From positions 1-7,894 of the forward strand of contig JBFIPU010000109.1 in the NCBI GenBank assembly GCA_041609995.1: DNA of 7,894 nucleotides, in the 5' to 3' direction. The position numbers were made by a program, and so were the translations under genes. Under the pieces are notes generated by a model. That model saw nothing but the letters and a program-made list of their open reading frames with translations, made no database searches and was not told the DNA's origin. The DNA is from JABDOU01 sp041609995. Its GTDB lineage: Bacteria > Actinomycetota > Acidimicrobiia > Spongiisociales > SHLN01. Each line of letters begins with the position of its first letter. Within the stretch, counting starts at the first letter, position 1. Positions 1 through 6,145 of this stretch are shown piece after piece.

Positions 1-1098
1 CGTTTTGCGATCGCGGCACCGCTCGTGTCCCTCCTGCTGGCACAGGACGTCGATCTGAGCCGTTACGAGTGGGCTGCGGTCATCGGGGCCGTGGCCGCCG
101 TCTTCGCTGTTGCGGCGCTCGCCCTCAACGTCGGTCGGTTGGCACGCTTCGCGTACACCCAACTCACGGTCACTGCACTGCTGGGCTCGCTGGCGATCAC
201 CCTCGCCCTCGACGGCGATGTGTTGATGATCTCGCTGCCACTGCAAGCGACCGCCCTTTGGCTCATCGGTCGCAAACTCGACCACGTGCCCATGCAATGG
301 CAGAGCCATGTCTTGTATGGGATCACCATGGCCGCGCTGGTCGTGCGGGCCGCCCTCATGGTGTGGGAAGGCGAATTCGAGACCGCCGCCCTCGTCACCG
401 ACATCGGCGCGCTGGCGCTGCTGGCCGGCAGATCGGTTGTCGACGACCGGCCGGCCGCGTTTTACGGTCCTGCCGTCCATCTGACCACGGCCATCTACCT
501 GTTCGGCCCTCTGGAAGGGTGGGCCCTGCTGCTCGGATTCGTGATTCTGGCAGCGCTCACCCGCCTCGCTTCGCAGGCCGCCATCGGGAACTTCACCACA
601 TCGACACTGATCAACCAGGTGGTAATGGTTCTCGGGATGGTGCTGGTCGCGGCCCAGCAGTACGACGACCCCTACGAGCTCGAATGGGTTCCGGTGGCGG
701 GATTGGCTTTGGCATCGCTGGCGGCGTTTTCTCGACTGGCCCCTGGCCGGTACAACCACCAGGAGGCAGCGCTCTCCTACCTCGGCCTCCTTGCCCTGGT
801 CCCGATCCTGTTTGGCGACAACGACGCCGCCATCACCGCATCATGGACCGCCATCGGGCTGACGACACTGGCGGCCGGCTTCCGTCTCGACCTGTCACTG
901 GTTCAGAAGACGGGCTGGCTGACGCTGGGGGGGGCGGCGGCCAAGTTGATGCTGCACGACCTCGAGTCCACTGAGGCTCTGATACGGATCGGGTTGTTCT
1001 TCGGCATCGGGCTGGCATTTCTGGGACTGGCCTACCTGCTCCCCACCCATCTGGCCCCGACAACAGACAAGGAAGCGGAACCGACCACCACATCGTGA
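1..1098 (+). CDS. Multi-pass membrane protein, DUF2339-like C-terminal part (5' end cut by window)
   Basis: The frame is open from the first base (Arg-Phe-Ala-Ile-Ala...), so the GTG at 25 is probably internal and the true start lies upstream; 365 codons are visible. The product is almost entirely hydrophobic, with about 12 likely membrane spans separated by short loops, and a short polar tail rich in Thr and Glu. The end, where Lys-Leu-Met-Leu-His-Asp-Leu is followed by Arg-Ile-Gly-Leu-Phe-Phe-Gly-Ile-Gly and a last span, resembles the final part of DUF2339-type proteins, in which a K-x-x-x-x-D-L segment precedes a Gly-rich last helix. That family has no settled function, and none can be assigned here. 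A run of eight G (927-934) lies in frame and does not break the gene. The next gene starts about 50 bases downstream on the same strand and may be co-transcribed. The protein reading is secure; the family link is only moderate. Confidence 0.8.
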   Translation, partial: RFAIAAPLVSLLLAQDVDLSRYEWAAVIGAVAAVFAVAALALNVGRLARFAYTQLTVTALLGSLAITLALDGDVLMISLPLQATALWLIGRKLDHVPMQWQSHVLYGITMAALVVRAALMVWEGEFETAALVTDIGALALLAGRSVVDDRPAAFYGPAVHLTTAIYLFGPLEGWALLLGFVILAALTRLASQAAIGNFTTSTLINQVVMVLGMVLVAAQQYDDPYELEWVPVAGLALASLAAFSRLAPGRYNHQEAALSYLGLLALVPILFGDNDAAITASWTAIGLTTLAAGFRLDLSLVQKTGWLTLGGAAAKLMLHDLESTEALIRIGLFFGIGLAFLGLAYLLPTHLAPTTDKEAEPTTTS

Positions 1099-1133
1099 CA
1101 CACAGTTGCTAGGTGTGCTGGAATGGAAACCTG

Positions 1134-1140
1134 AAGGAGG
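1134..1140 (+). promoter_or_regulatory. Strong Shine-Dalgarno AAGGAGG deciding the GTG start at 1151
   Basis: AAGGAGG is followed by ten bases and then GTG at 1151. The frame is also open from a TTG at 1106, but that start would place this ribosome site inside the coding region and add 15 residues with no counterpart in the family. The GTG start is therefore preferred. Confidence 0.75.
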
Positions 1141-1150
1141 AACCGACTAC

Positions 1151-1906
1151 GTGTGTTTTGACCACGACGCCCAGCCACCTATTGCACCGATTTCCGGTGC
1201 CGCCATCGACACAGAAGACCTGGTCCTCACGGCGGCGGACGGAACCGACTTCATGGCTTATGCCGCCAAAGCAGGGGTACCGGGCAGCCCGGCGGTCGTT
1301 GTGATGCCGGACGTGCGTGGTCTCTATCCGTTCTACGAGGAGCTGGCCGATCGATTCGCCGAGCGGGGTTTCGACAGTGTGGCCATCGACTATTTCGGAC
1401 GTACGGCCGGGATCGAGTCTCGCGACGGAGAGTTCGACTTTTGGCCTCATGTCGAACGTACTACGCACGCCGGGATCACCCAGGACGTGGCCGCCGCCGT
1501 TGCGTATCTGAGGGAGGGTGACCCGAACCGTCCCGTCTTCACCATCGGCTTCTGCTTTGGCGGCTCGAGCTCCTGGATCCAGTCTGCTGCCGGCCACAGC
1601 CTGGCAGGGGTCATCGGCTTCTACGGCCGCCCCACCAGCTCCCGGGGCGACATACCGGCTCCGGCGGCTCTCGTGAGCGAATTCGAATGTCCCGTGCTCG
1701 GCCTCATGGGCGGTGACGATCCATCGATCCCACCCGAGGACGTCGAGGCCTTCGAGTCGGCGCTGCGCGAGGCGCACGTCGAACATGAAATCCACACTTA
1801 TCCAGGCGCCCCTCACTCCTTCTTCGATCGCAAAGCCGATGAGTTCGTCGCGGCGTCGGCCGACGCCTGGGCCCGGGTACTGGCGTTCATCGAAGCCAAC
1901 AGCTGA
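1151..1906 (+). CDS. Dienelactone hydrolase family alpha/beta hydrolase
   Basis: The product is 251 residues from GTG 1151, close to the usual size of dienelactone hydrolases (about 230-250). These are cytoplasmic alpha/beta hydrolases that use a Cys-Asp-His triad; the founding member opens dienelactones in chlorocatechol breakdown. The family features are visible: a first strand ending in Met-Pro-Asp-Val-Arg-Gly (about 53-57), a nucleophile elbow Gly-Phe-Cys-Phe-Gly-Gly with Cys135, a Gly-Gly-Asp-Asp-Pro loop with the likely acid Asp190, and Pro-Gly-Ala-Pro-His-Ser-Phe with His222. No signal peptide is seen. Many family members act on unknown esters or lactones, and no aromatic-degradation genes lie nearby, so the substrate cannot be named. 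The gene follows the membrane protein by 52 bases and has its own strong ribosome site. The next gene lies 128 bases on, so it is probably a separate unit. Confidence 0.9.
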   Translation: MCFDHDAQPPIAPISGAAIDTEDLVLTAADGTDFMAYAAKAGVPGSPAVVVMPDVRGLYPFYEELADRFAERGFDSVAIDYFGRTAGIESRDGEFDFWPHVERTTHAGITQDVAAAVAYLREGDPNRPVFTIGFCFGGSSSWIQSAAGHSLAGVIGFYGRPTSSRGDIPAPAALVSEFECPVLGLMGGDDPSIPPEDVEAFESALREAHVEHEIHTYPGAPHSFFDRKADEFVAASADAWARVLAFIEANS

Positions 1907-1933
1907 GGCGACCGACCACCGATATCGAGTCTG

Positions 1934-1994
1934 GTGAGAGTTTGGGCGCTGCCTGCGATTGTCGGATGGACACAGCAGCCCGGGTATCTCTCAC
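1934..1994. repeat. Imperfect nested inverted repeat in the gap before the GH140-like lipoprotein gene
   Basis: GTGAGAG (1934-1940) is a perfect inverted match to CTCTCAC (1988-1994). Nested inside, GGGC-gc-TGC (1944-1952) can pair with GCAGCCC (1975-1981), with a two-base bulge. As RNA this would be a long stem with a loop of about 22 bases. No T-run follows, so it is not a classical terminator. It could end transcription of the hydrolase gene, form a leader structure, or be chance. It matches no riboswitch consensus that I recognise. Confidence 0.3.
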
Positions 1995-2001
1995 ATCGAC
2001 C

Positions 2002-2007
2002 TAGCGT
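2002..2007 (+). promoter_or_regulatory. Possible -10 element TAGCGT for the TTG-start lipoprotein gene
   Basis: TAGCGT fits the actinobacterial TANNNT -10 pattern and lies 27 bases before the start codon, which leaves room for a short leader containing the ribosome site at 2020-2025. No convincing -35 is found 16-18 bases upstream, so this is weak. Confidence 0.2.
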
Positions 2008-2019
2008 CCTGGGCATCGT

Positions 2020-2025
2020 GAGGAG
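2020..2025 (+). promoter_or_regulatory. Shine-Dalgarno GAGGAG supporting a TTG start at 2035
   Basis: GAGGAG lies nine bases before TTG 2035. That start gives a complete lipoprotein signal with Lys2 and Arg7 before the hydrophobic stretch. The next possible start, GTG at 2074, would remove the charged n-region, so TTG is chosen. Confidence 0.6.
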
Positions 2026-2034
2026 TCGACGTCG

Positions 2035-3225
2035 TTGAAGCAGGCAAACAGCAGGAGCGCCATAATCGCTCCCGTGCTCATCGCCGCGTTCGTAGTGGGT
2101 TGTCAGCCCCAAGCCGGTACCGATCCATTGGCCGGCGCCAGCCAGCAGACAGACGCCCAGACGGCGACGACCACCACGACACCTCTCGCCTCGAACCCGA
2201 CCACAACCACGACCACATCCACGACCACGACGAGCACAACGACCACCACAACCACCGTGCCGTTCGCGGAAGGTGACCTCTTGCTGTGGGACACGGCCTG
2301 GCAGATCGTCGCCAAAGCCGACGAGGCGGCAATGGCCGAGTATGTCGACAGGTTGGCGGCGGTCCGGGGCAGCGCGGGACAATCGGTGACCGGATTCTGG
2401 TTCTCGGTCGTCAACATCAACCAGGACCTGAACACGCCGAACGGCAACGGCCACCAGTTCGGGAGCTTCGACGATCCGGCAGACGAGTATCTCCGGGACG
2501 CGGAACGGCTCATCGCACTCGCCCATGACGCCGGGTTGCGGGTCGGGATCGTGGTCGCATGGGACGGCCCGAATCAGTTCTCCGTCGAACAGGGAAAGCT
2601 GAACCGCACCAATGCGTATGCATACGGCAACACGCTTGCTGCCCGGTGGACGCGCCCGGACCTCGAGGCGCGCAAGGCGATCGCCGCCTGGATCATGGGC
2701 GGGGACACCACCGATGACTGCTGCGGCGGTGAGCACGGAGAGGTGTGGTCTGAAGTTGTGCGGGGCATCCGCGACGGCGAAGCCGCCAACGGGTTCGATG
2801 GCGGGCCAGTGCTCTTTCATACCGCTCCCCGCCAGCAGCTGCATTATCTCGGCGCCCAGTGGCTGGATGGTCACGCCCCCCAGACCGGTCACTGTGCCGA
2901 CTCGACCACTGCGGCTCAGTGGCTGACCGAGCTGTTCGACGCTGACGGAAGAACCGCTCCGATCTGGGGGAACGGCGAGATGCGGTACGAGAACATCCAG
3001 TGGGAATGCAACGGCTTCGAGCCCATCTCTCCCGAACAGGTTCTGGCCGATGCCAAGACCATGGCAGAGCTTTCGTTCGTCGCAAACCATGTGTACGGCT
3101 ACGACCCCCGGTGGAACTCGGGTCGTCCCGGCGAGACAGGGATGTCGGGTGACGGGGTGTCAGCGGGCTTACAGATGATCCTCGACGAACCGGGCCTCGT
3201 TCAAACCCGACCGCCGCTGGAGTAG
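2035..3225 (+). CDS. Lipoprotein with Thr-rich linker and DUF4038/GH140 apiosidase-like domain
   Basis: The product is 396 residues from a TTG start. Residues 1-23 form a lipoprotein signal: charged start, hydrophobic core, and lipobox Val-Val-Gly-Cys with Cys23. Residues 45-74 are nearly all Thr, a flexible cell-surface spacer. From about 80 the protein resembles the DUF4038/GH140 TIM-barrel: Trp-Asp-Thr-Ala-Trp (85-89) where the family has Gly-Asp-Thr-Ala-Trp, Ala-His-Asp-Ala-Gly-Leu-Arg (162-169), an Asn-Ala-Tyr-Ala-Tyr-Gly helix (193-198), Ile-Met-Gly-Gly-Asp (220-224), Trp-Leu-Asp-Gly-His...Gln-Thr-Gly-His (276-286), and Asn-Gly-Glu-Met-Arg-Tyr-Glu (313-319). Asp224 and Glu315 (or Glu319) are the likely catalytic pair, by analogy with the Asp/Glu pair of GH140, whose studied member releases apiose from pectin. 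The protein stops soon after the barrel, with no C-terminal accessory domain. Four Cys (229, 230, 287, 325) could form disulfides outside the membrane. Its substrate is unknown; no transporter or sugar genes flank it. Confidence 0.8.
   Translation: MKQANSRSAIIAPVLIAAFVVGCQPQAGTDPLAGASQQTDAQTATTTTTPLASNPTTTTTTSTTTTSTTTTTTTVPFAEGDLLLWDTAWQIVAKADEAAMAEYVDRLAAVRGSAGQSVTGFWFSVVNINQDLNTPNGNGHQFGSFDDPADEYLRDAERLIALAHDAGLRVGIVVAWDGPNQFSVEQGKLNRTNAYAYGNTLAARWTRPDLEARKAIAAWIMGGDTTDDCCGGEHGEVWSEVVRGIRDGEAANGFDGGPVLFHTAPRQQLHYLGAQWLDGHAPQTGHCADSTTAAQWLTELFDADGRTAPIWGNGEMRYENIQWECNGFEPISPEQVLADAKTMAELSFVANHVYGYDPRWNSGRPGETGMSGDGVSAGLQMILDEPGLVQTRPPLE
2167..2256 (+). repeat. Low-complexity ACN codon tract encoding a poly-Thr linker
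   Basis: About 30 codons are almost all Thr (ACC, ACG, ACA, ACT mixed), broken only by Pro, Leu, Ala, Ser and Asn. The mixed third positions argue against recent simple slippage and for selection on Thr content. Such spacers are common in actinobacterial surface lipoproteins and may be O-glycosylated, which is inference here. Confidence 0.85.
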
Positions 3226-3260
3226 GCCGACGTACCGGAACGCTGCTCCCTGCAAGGATG

Positions 3261-3283
3261 CCGGGACGCCCGTGAATGTCCGG
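3261..3283. repeat. Small inverted repeat between the GH140-like and DUF2461 genes
   Basis: CCGGGAC (3261-3267) can pair with GTCCGG (3278-3283), leaving one bulged G and a ten-base loop. It lies 36 bases after the lipoprotein stop and just before the DUF2461 start. There is no T-run, so a terminator role is only possible; it may be chance in GC-rich DNA. Confidence 0.25.
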
Positions 3284-3287
3284 TGGG

Positions 3288-3293
3288 TAGGGT
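3288..3293 (+). promoter_or_regulatory. Possible leaderless-type -10 element TAGGGT before the DUF2461 gene
   Basis: TAGGGT fits TANNNT and ends six bases before ATG 3300. This is the spacing expected when transcription starts at the A of the start codon, a common arrangement in actinobacteria. AGGG within it could instead serve as a weak Shine-Dalgarno, so the two readings compete. No -35 is seen. Confidence 0.35.
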
Positions 3294-3299
3294 GCAAGT

Positions 3300-3986
3300 A
3301 TGGCCACTCGCTATTTCACACCGAAGTTGTTCCAATTCTTGAAAGACCTCGACGCCAACAACAATCGCGAGTGGTTCAAGGCCCATCAGGACGAGTACGA
3401 GAAATACATCCGCGAACCGGCGCTGGATTTCATCAACGACTTCGCCAAGCCGCTGAAGGGGATCTCTGAATTCTTCGTTGCCGACTCGCGCACGGTGGGC
3501 GGCAGCCTGTTTCGGATCCAACGTGACACGCGGTTTGGGAAGGACAAGACCCCGTACAAGAAGAACACGGGCCTCCACTTCCGGCATGTCATGGCCAAAG
3601 ATGCCCACGCTCCCGGTTACTACATTCACATCCAGCCAGGGGAATGCTTCATGGGGGTGGGGCTCTGGCGCCCCGAGACGAAGGTGGCATATCAGATTCG
3701 CGAGAAGATCGATGCCGACCAGGACGCCTGGAAACGGGCGACCCGTTCGAAGAAGTTCGCCGACTTCTACACCCTGGGGGGAGACTCACTCACCCGGCCG
3801 CCCAAAGGCTTCGATCCAGATCACCCCTTCATCGAGGACTTGAAGCGTAAAGACTTCATCGCCTCCGCCCGCCTCCGGCAGTCCGACATCACCTCCGGGA
3901 CGTTCATGCGGGATTTCACCACCAACTGCCAACGGGCCACACCATTCATGCATTTCCTGTGCGAGGCGGTCGGCGTCCAGTTCTAG
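3300..3986 (+). CDS. DUF2461 family protein
   Basis: The product is 228 residues, the usual length for DUF2461 (TIGR02453) proteins, a widespread family of unknown biochemical role. Recognisable family stretches are Asn-Asn-Arg-Glu-Trp-Phe-Lys (21-27) followed by Tyr33, the Phe-Arg-Ile-Gln-Arg-Asp-Thr-Arg-Phe segment (71-79) with Asp82-Lys83-Thr-Pro-Tyr-Lys, and Gly106-Tyr-Tyr-Ile-His-Ile-Gln-Pro-Gly with Gly119 and Leu122-Trp. The domain fills the whole protein. There is no signal peptide or membrane span, so it is probably cytoplasmic. The ATG at 3300 gives the normal family N-terminus (Tyr-Phe-Thr-Pro-Lys-Leu-Phe-Gln-Phe-Leu). It ends nine bases from the stop of the convergent oxidoreductase gene, with no room for a separate terminator. 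Family membership is clear; function is unknown. Confidence 0.9.
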   Translation: MATRYFTPKLFQFLKDLDANNNREWFKAHQDEYEKYIREPALDFINDFAKPLKGISEFFVADSRTVGGSLFRIQRDTRFGKDKTPYKKNTGLHFRHVMAKDAHAPGYYIHIQPGECFMGVGLWRPETKVAYQIREKIDADQDAWKRATRSKKFADFYTLGGDSLTRPPKGFDPDHPFIEDLKRKDFIASARLRQSDITSGTFMRDFTTNCQRATPFMHFLCEAVGVQF

Positions 3987-3995
3987 GGCGACCGG

Positions 3996-4394
3996 TCAGA
4001 GTCCCATCGTGGCGATCGTGTCGGGTTTGATCTCCACAACCAGCCGGGTTTCGCCCGGACGCCGCCACGGATAATCCTTGCCCAGGTACTTGTTGGACAG
4101 GGTATCGATCCCGTCGTCACCGCCCTCCTCTGAAAGAACGGTCACCCGACCCCGGATGTGCACGCTCTGATATGGAGAGGACTCTCGGTAGATGGAGACC
4201 GATACCCGGGGGTCCCGGAGCATGTTGTTGGTCTTCACCCGCCCGTCGACGGTGTTCATGATGATGGTGTCGCCGCGTCGGCCGACCCACATGGTCGACA
4301 CATGGGGGGAGCCGTCTTCCATCAACGTCGCCAACGACGCCATATTTGGTTCGTCGATCACATCCCTGACGGGTTGGGGCAACTCGGCGCTCAT
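3996..4394 (-). CDS. PPOX-class (pyridoxamine 5'-phosphate oxidase-like split barrel) oxidoreductase, probably F420-dependent
   Basis: The product is 132 residues, typical of the small actinobacterial split-barrel proteins that bind F420 or FMN. Seen here are Met18-Ala-Ser-Leu-Ala-Thr-Leu with Asp27-Gly-Ser-Pro-His (the first barrel strands), Trp36 and Gly38-Arg, and the cofactor-phosphate segment Gly51-Arg-Val-Lys54-Thr-Asn-Asn-Met-Leu-Arg60-Asp-Pro-Arg-Val-Ser. Arg81-Gly-Arg in a later strand and a final Ile-Lys-Pro-Asp strand complete the fold. These proteins are usually cytoplasmic homodimers that reduce small substrates with reduced F420; some bind FMN or heme instead. F420 use is inferred from the family, not from a residue that settles it. 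It converges on the DUF2461 gene and is divergent from the lipoprotein gene at 4451. Confidence 0.85.
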   Translation of the reverse strand: MSAELPQPVRDVIDEPNMASLATLMEDGSPHVSTMWVGRRGDTIIMNTVDGRVKTNNMLRDPRVSVSIYRESSPYQSVHIRGRVTVLSEEGGDDGIDTLSNKYLGKDYPWRRPGETRLVVEIKPDTIATMGL

Positions 4395-4398
4395 TCAT

Positions 4399-4403
4399 CC
4401 TCC
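4399..4403 (-). promoter_or_regulatory. Shine-Dalgarno GGAGG for the PPOX-class gene
   Basis: Read on the minus strand, GGAGG is followed by ATGA and then the ATG at 4394. The four-base spacing is short but workable. The overlapping ATG at 4398 is in another frame. Confidence 0.5.
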
Positions 4404-4438
4404 AGGCGGTCCAGGGGTCGGCAAATGGTAGCGACGGG

Positions 4439-4444
4439 CAGAAT
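4439..4444 (+). promoter_or_regulatory. Possible leaderless-type -10 element CAGAAT before the FG-GAP-like lipoprotein gene
   Basis: CAGAAT is a one-base departure from TANNNT. It ends exactly six bases before ATG 4451, the same spacing as the TAGGGT before the DUF2461 gene. No Shine-Dalgarno sequence precedes this ATG, which makes a leaderless message plausible. The 56-base divergent gap 4395-4450 must hold the promoters of both flanking genes unless they are read through from elsewhere. Confidence 0.3.
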
Positions 4445-4450
4445 GGCGAT

Positions 4451-5740
4451 ATGCACCGTGCGGCCCGCGTGTCTCTGCCACTCGTCGTCTTCGCTGCGCT
4501 GGTCCTGGCCGCCTGTTCATCGTCCGCCACCGATGAAAAGCAGCCGGCGTCATCGGAGGTAATGGCGAGCCCAACAAACACGGTCTCTCCCCTTCTCGAG
4601 CCGTTGTCAGAGGCCGCCAGAGTTTCCGGTTTCCCGTCGGGGAATCGTTACGTGCCGGGCACGGTTGATCTCACGCGGCCCCCCATCCGGCTCGAAACGA
4701 ACTCGATACCGGTGTGGGTGGCGGCGGTGGAGGACTCCTCTGGGCTCGTGATCGCCCTGGTCACCGAGAACCACTCTCTCTTCATGGTGCGGTCGGAGGG
4801 TACGAGAACCATCGGCATGTCAACCCAACCTTGGGACCGCAACACTCCACCGGTGTTGGTGGCCGACCGGGGTCAGGTTCGCTTGCTGGAACGACCCGAC
4901 GGCGCCTCACCACTGACGGCACCGGCCGTACGAGCCGGACAGGAGATTTGGCTCACACCAGAAGGAGACCTGATTGGCCTCGACACTCCCAACGTCACTC
5001 TGCTGGCAGACAGCCGAATCGTTCAGAGCAGCCGGGGTGAGCTCGCCATTTTGAGCGAACCCACCACCGAGTACCGACACGGGGTGCTGGGCGATGCGGT
5101 GGAGGCGGCCAGCGTGACGGTCATCGGCGAAGAGCGGCCGGTGACCATCCCGGCTCCGGCCGGAACCGTGTTCGAGGCGGTTGCCCCCATGTGGGCGGAT
5201 GTCGACGATGACGGGCTCGATGAGTTGTTGGTGACCGCTTCCGACTCCGGCGGAGGCGCCCGGCTCACGGTGTACGAGCCGGACGGGAGCCTCGTCGGTT
5301 CATCTCCGCCGATCGGCCGTGGCAACCGCTGGCTGAACCAGTTGGCGGTCGCTCCCACCGGCCCTGCAGGCGAAACCGAGATCATCGAGGTCCGCACCCC
5401 ACACATCGGAGGCATTGTTCGCTGGCACCGGCTCATCGAAGGTGACTTCGCCCTCGTTGCCACGGCATCGGAATACAGCACCCACCGGATCGGAAGCCGC
5501 AACGTGGATCAGGGTGTCGTGGTCGACACCACCGGCGATGGCAGACCCGAGACGCTCGTTCCGACCCAGGACCAGGAGTCATTGGTCGCGCTGGGTCGAG
5601 CCGGCGAACAGGCAACGGTGCTGACAACCGTGGAGCTGGGAGGCCGGCTGTCTACCAATCTCGAGGTGTTAAAGCTCTCTGACGGCTCGGCTGCCCTGAT
5701 CGCCGGCACCGATCAAGGCGTGCTCTTGATCTGGACGTGA
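4451..5740 (+). CDS. Lipoprotein with FG-GAP-like repeats, probable beta-propeller
   Basis: The product is 429 residues. Its N-terminus is a lipoprotein signal: Arg3 and Arg6, a hydrophobic core, and lipobox Leu-Ala-Ala-Cys with Cys22, followed by a Ser/Asp/Glu-rich linker to about residue 55. The rest is rich in short beta strands. Asp250-Val-Asp-Asp-Asp-Gly-Leu-Asp-Glu-Leu-Leu and Asp359-Thr-Thr-Gly-Asp-Gly-Arg-Pro-Glu-Thr-Leu have the Asp-x-Asp/Gly-Asp-Gly calcium-loop pattern of FG-GAP/VCBS propeller blades. More degenerate blades probably fill 75-240. A role in extracellular binding or scaffolding is inferred; no enzyme motif is seen. There is no ribosome site before the ATG, but the signal peptide is well formed from it. 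The gene ends 24 bases from the convergent receiver gene, with no clear terminator hairpin between them. Confidence 0.75.
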   Translation: MHRAARVSLPLVVFAALVLAACSSSATDEKQPASSEVMASPTNTVSPLLEPLSEAARVSGFPSGNRYVPGTVDLTRPPIRLETNSIPVWVAAVEDSSGLVIALVTENHSLFMVRSEGTRTIGMSTQPWDRNTPPVLVADRGQVRLLERPDGASPLTAPAVRAGQEIWLTPEGDLIGLDTPNVTLLADSRIVQSSRGELAILSEPTTEYRHGVLGDAVEAASVTVIGEERPVTIPAPAGTVFEAVAPMWADVDDDGLDELLVTASDSGGGARLTVYEPDGSLVGSSPPIGRGNRWLNQLAVAPTGPAGETEIIEVRTPHIGGIVRWHRLIEGDFALVATASEYSTHRIGSRNVDQGVVVDTTGDGRPETLVPTQDQESLVALGRAGEQATVLTTVELGGRLSTNLEVLKLSDGSAALIAGTDQGVLLIWT

Positions 5741-5764
5741 CTGCGACTCGATCGGCGAGGCCAC

Positions 5765-6145
5765 TCAGGCAGCAGGTCGCATCACCCGTTCGATCACCGC
5801 AATGAGACTCTGGGGTTTGAAGGGCTTCCTCACGAACTCATCGGCTCCCAGCGTTTTGACCTGCACCTCCGACTCCACATCGGCGTGGGCCGTGACCACG
5901 ATGACCGGAATGTCTCTGGTACGAGGGTCTGCCCGGAGAATCTTCAAGATGTCATAGCCGTCGAGCCCCGGTAGCGCCAGGTCGAGTATCACCGCACCGG
6001 GAATGGATTGTCGGATGTGTTCGATTGCGCTCTCGCCTTCGGCAAAGGTGGTGACATCCATGCCCTTGGTGGTGAGCCACAGTTCCGTCATGCGCCGGAT
6101 GGAGGAATCGTCCTCGATCACCACGATCGTGGGTCCCGCGCTCAT
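5765..6145 (-). CDS. Stand-alone CheY-like response regulator receiver
   Basis: The product is 126 residues and is a receiver domain only. The key residues are present: acidic pocket Glu11-Asp12-Asp13, phospho-acceptor Asp55 in Val-Ile-Leu-Asp-Leu-Ala-Leu-Pro-Gly, Thr85 in Val-Val-Thr-Ala-His, and Lys107 in Arg-Lys-Pro-Phe. It should therefore be phosphorylated by a histidine kinase and act through a protein partner, as it has no output domain. The frame stays open upstream to 6331, but that part overlaps the coding region of the preceding gene and is not receiver sequence. The ATG at 6145 overlaps the TGA of that gene (ATGA), and only a weak GAAAGA ribosome site (6153-6158) precedes it. Translation is thus probably coupled to the cadherin-like/cold-shock protein. 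No kinase lies in the window, so the partner is unknown. Confidence 0.92.
   Translation of the reverse strand: MSAGPTIVVIEDDSSIRRMTELWLTTKGMDVTTFAEGESAIEHIRQSIPGAVILDLALPGLDGYDILKILRADPRTRDIPVIVVTAHADVESEVQVKTLGADEFVRKPFKPQSLIAVIERVMRPAA

Noticed and set aside
69..974. Open frame of 301 codons overlapping the membrane protein in another frame
   Set aside because: The translation is rich in Arg, Gly, Pro and His, typical of an out-of-frame reading of GC-rich DNA, while the true frame gives regular membrane spans.
1106..1150. TTG start at 1106 for the hydrolase
   Set aside because: It would place the strong AAGGAGG site inside the gene and add residues not seen in the family; GTG 1151 is better supported.
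1109..1816. Open frame of 235 codons antisense to the dienelactone hydrolase gene
   Set aside because: The plus-strand frame has the full catalytic triad and a strong ribosome site; the antisense product matches nothing I recognise.
1813..3090. Long open frame (425 codons) on the minus strand, opposite the hydrolase end and the GH140-like gene
   Set aside because: It lies antisense to two well-supported genes, its translation is rich in Arg, Gly and Pro with no recognisable domain, and it includes the complement of the Thr tract. It is explained by high GC and codon structure on the other strand.
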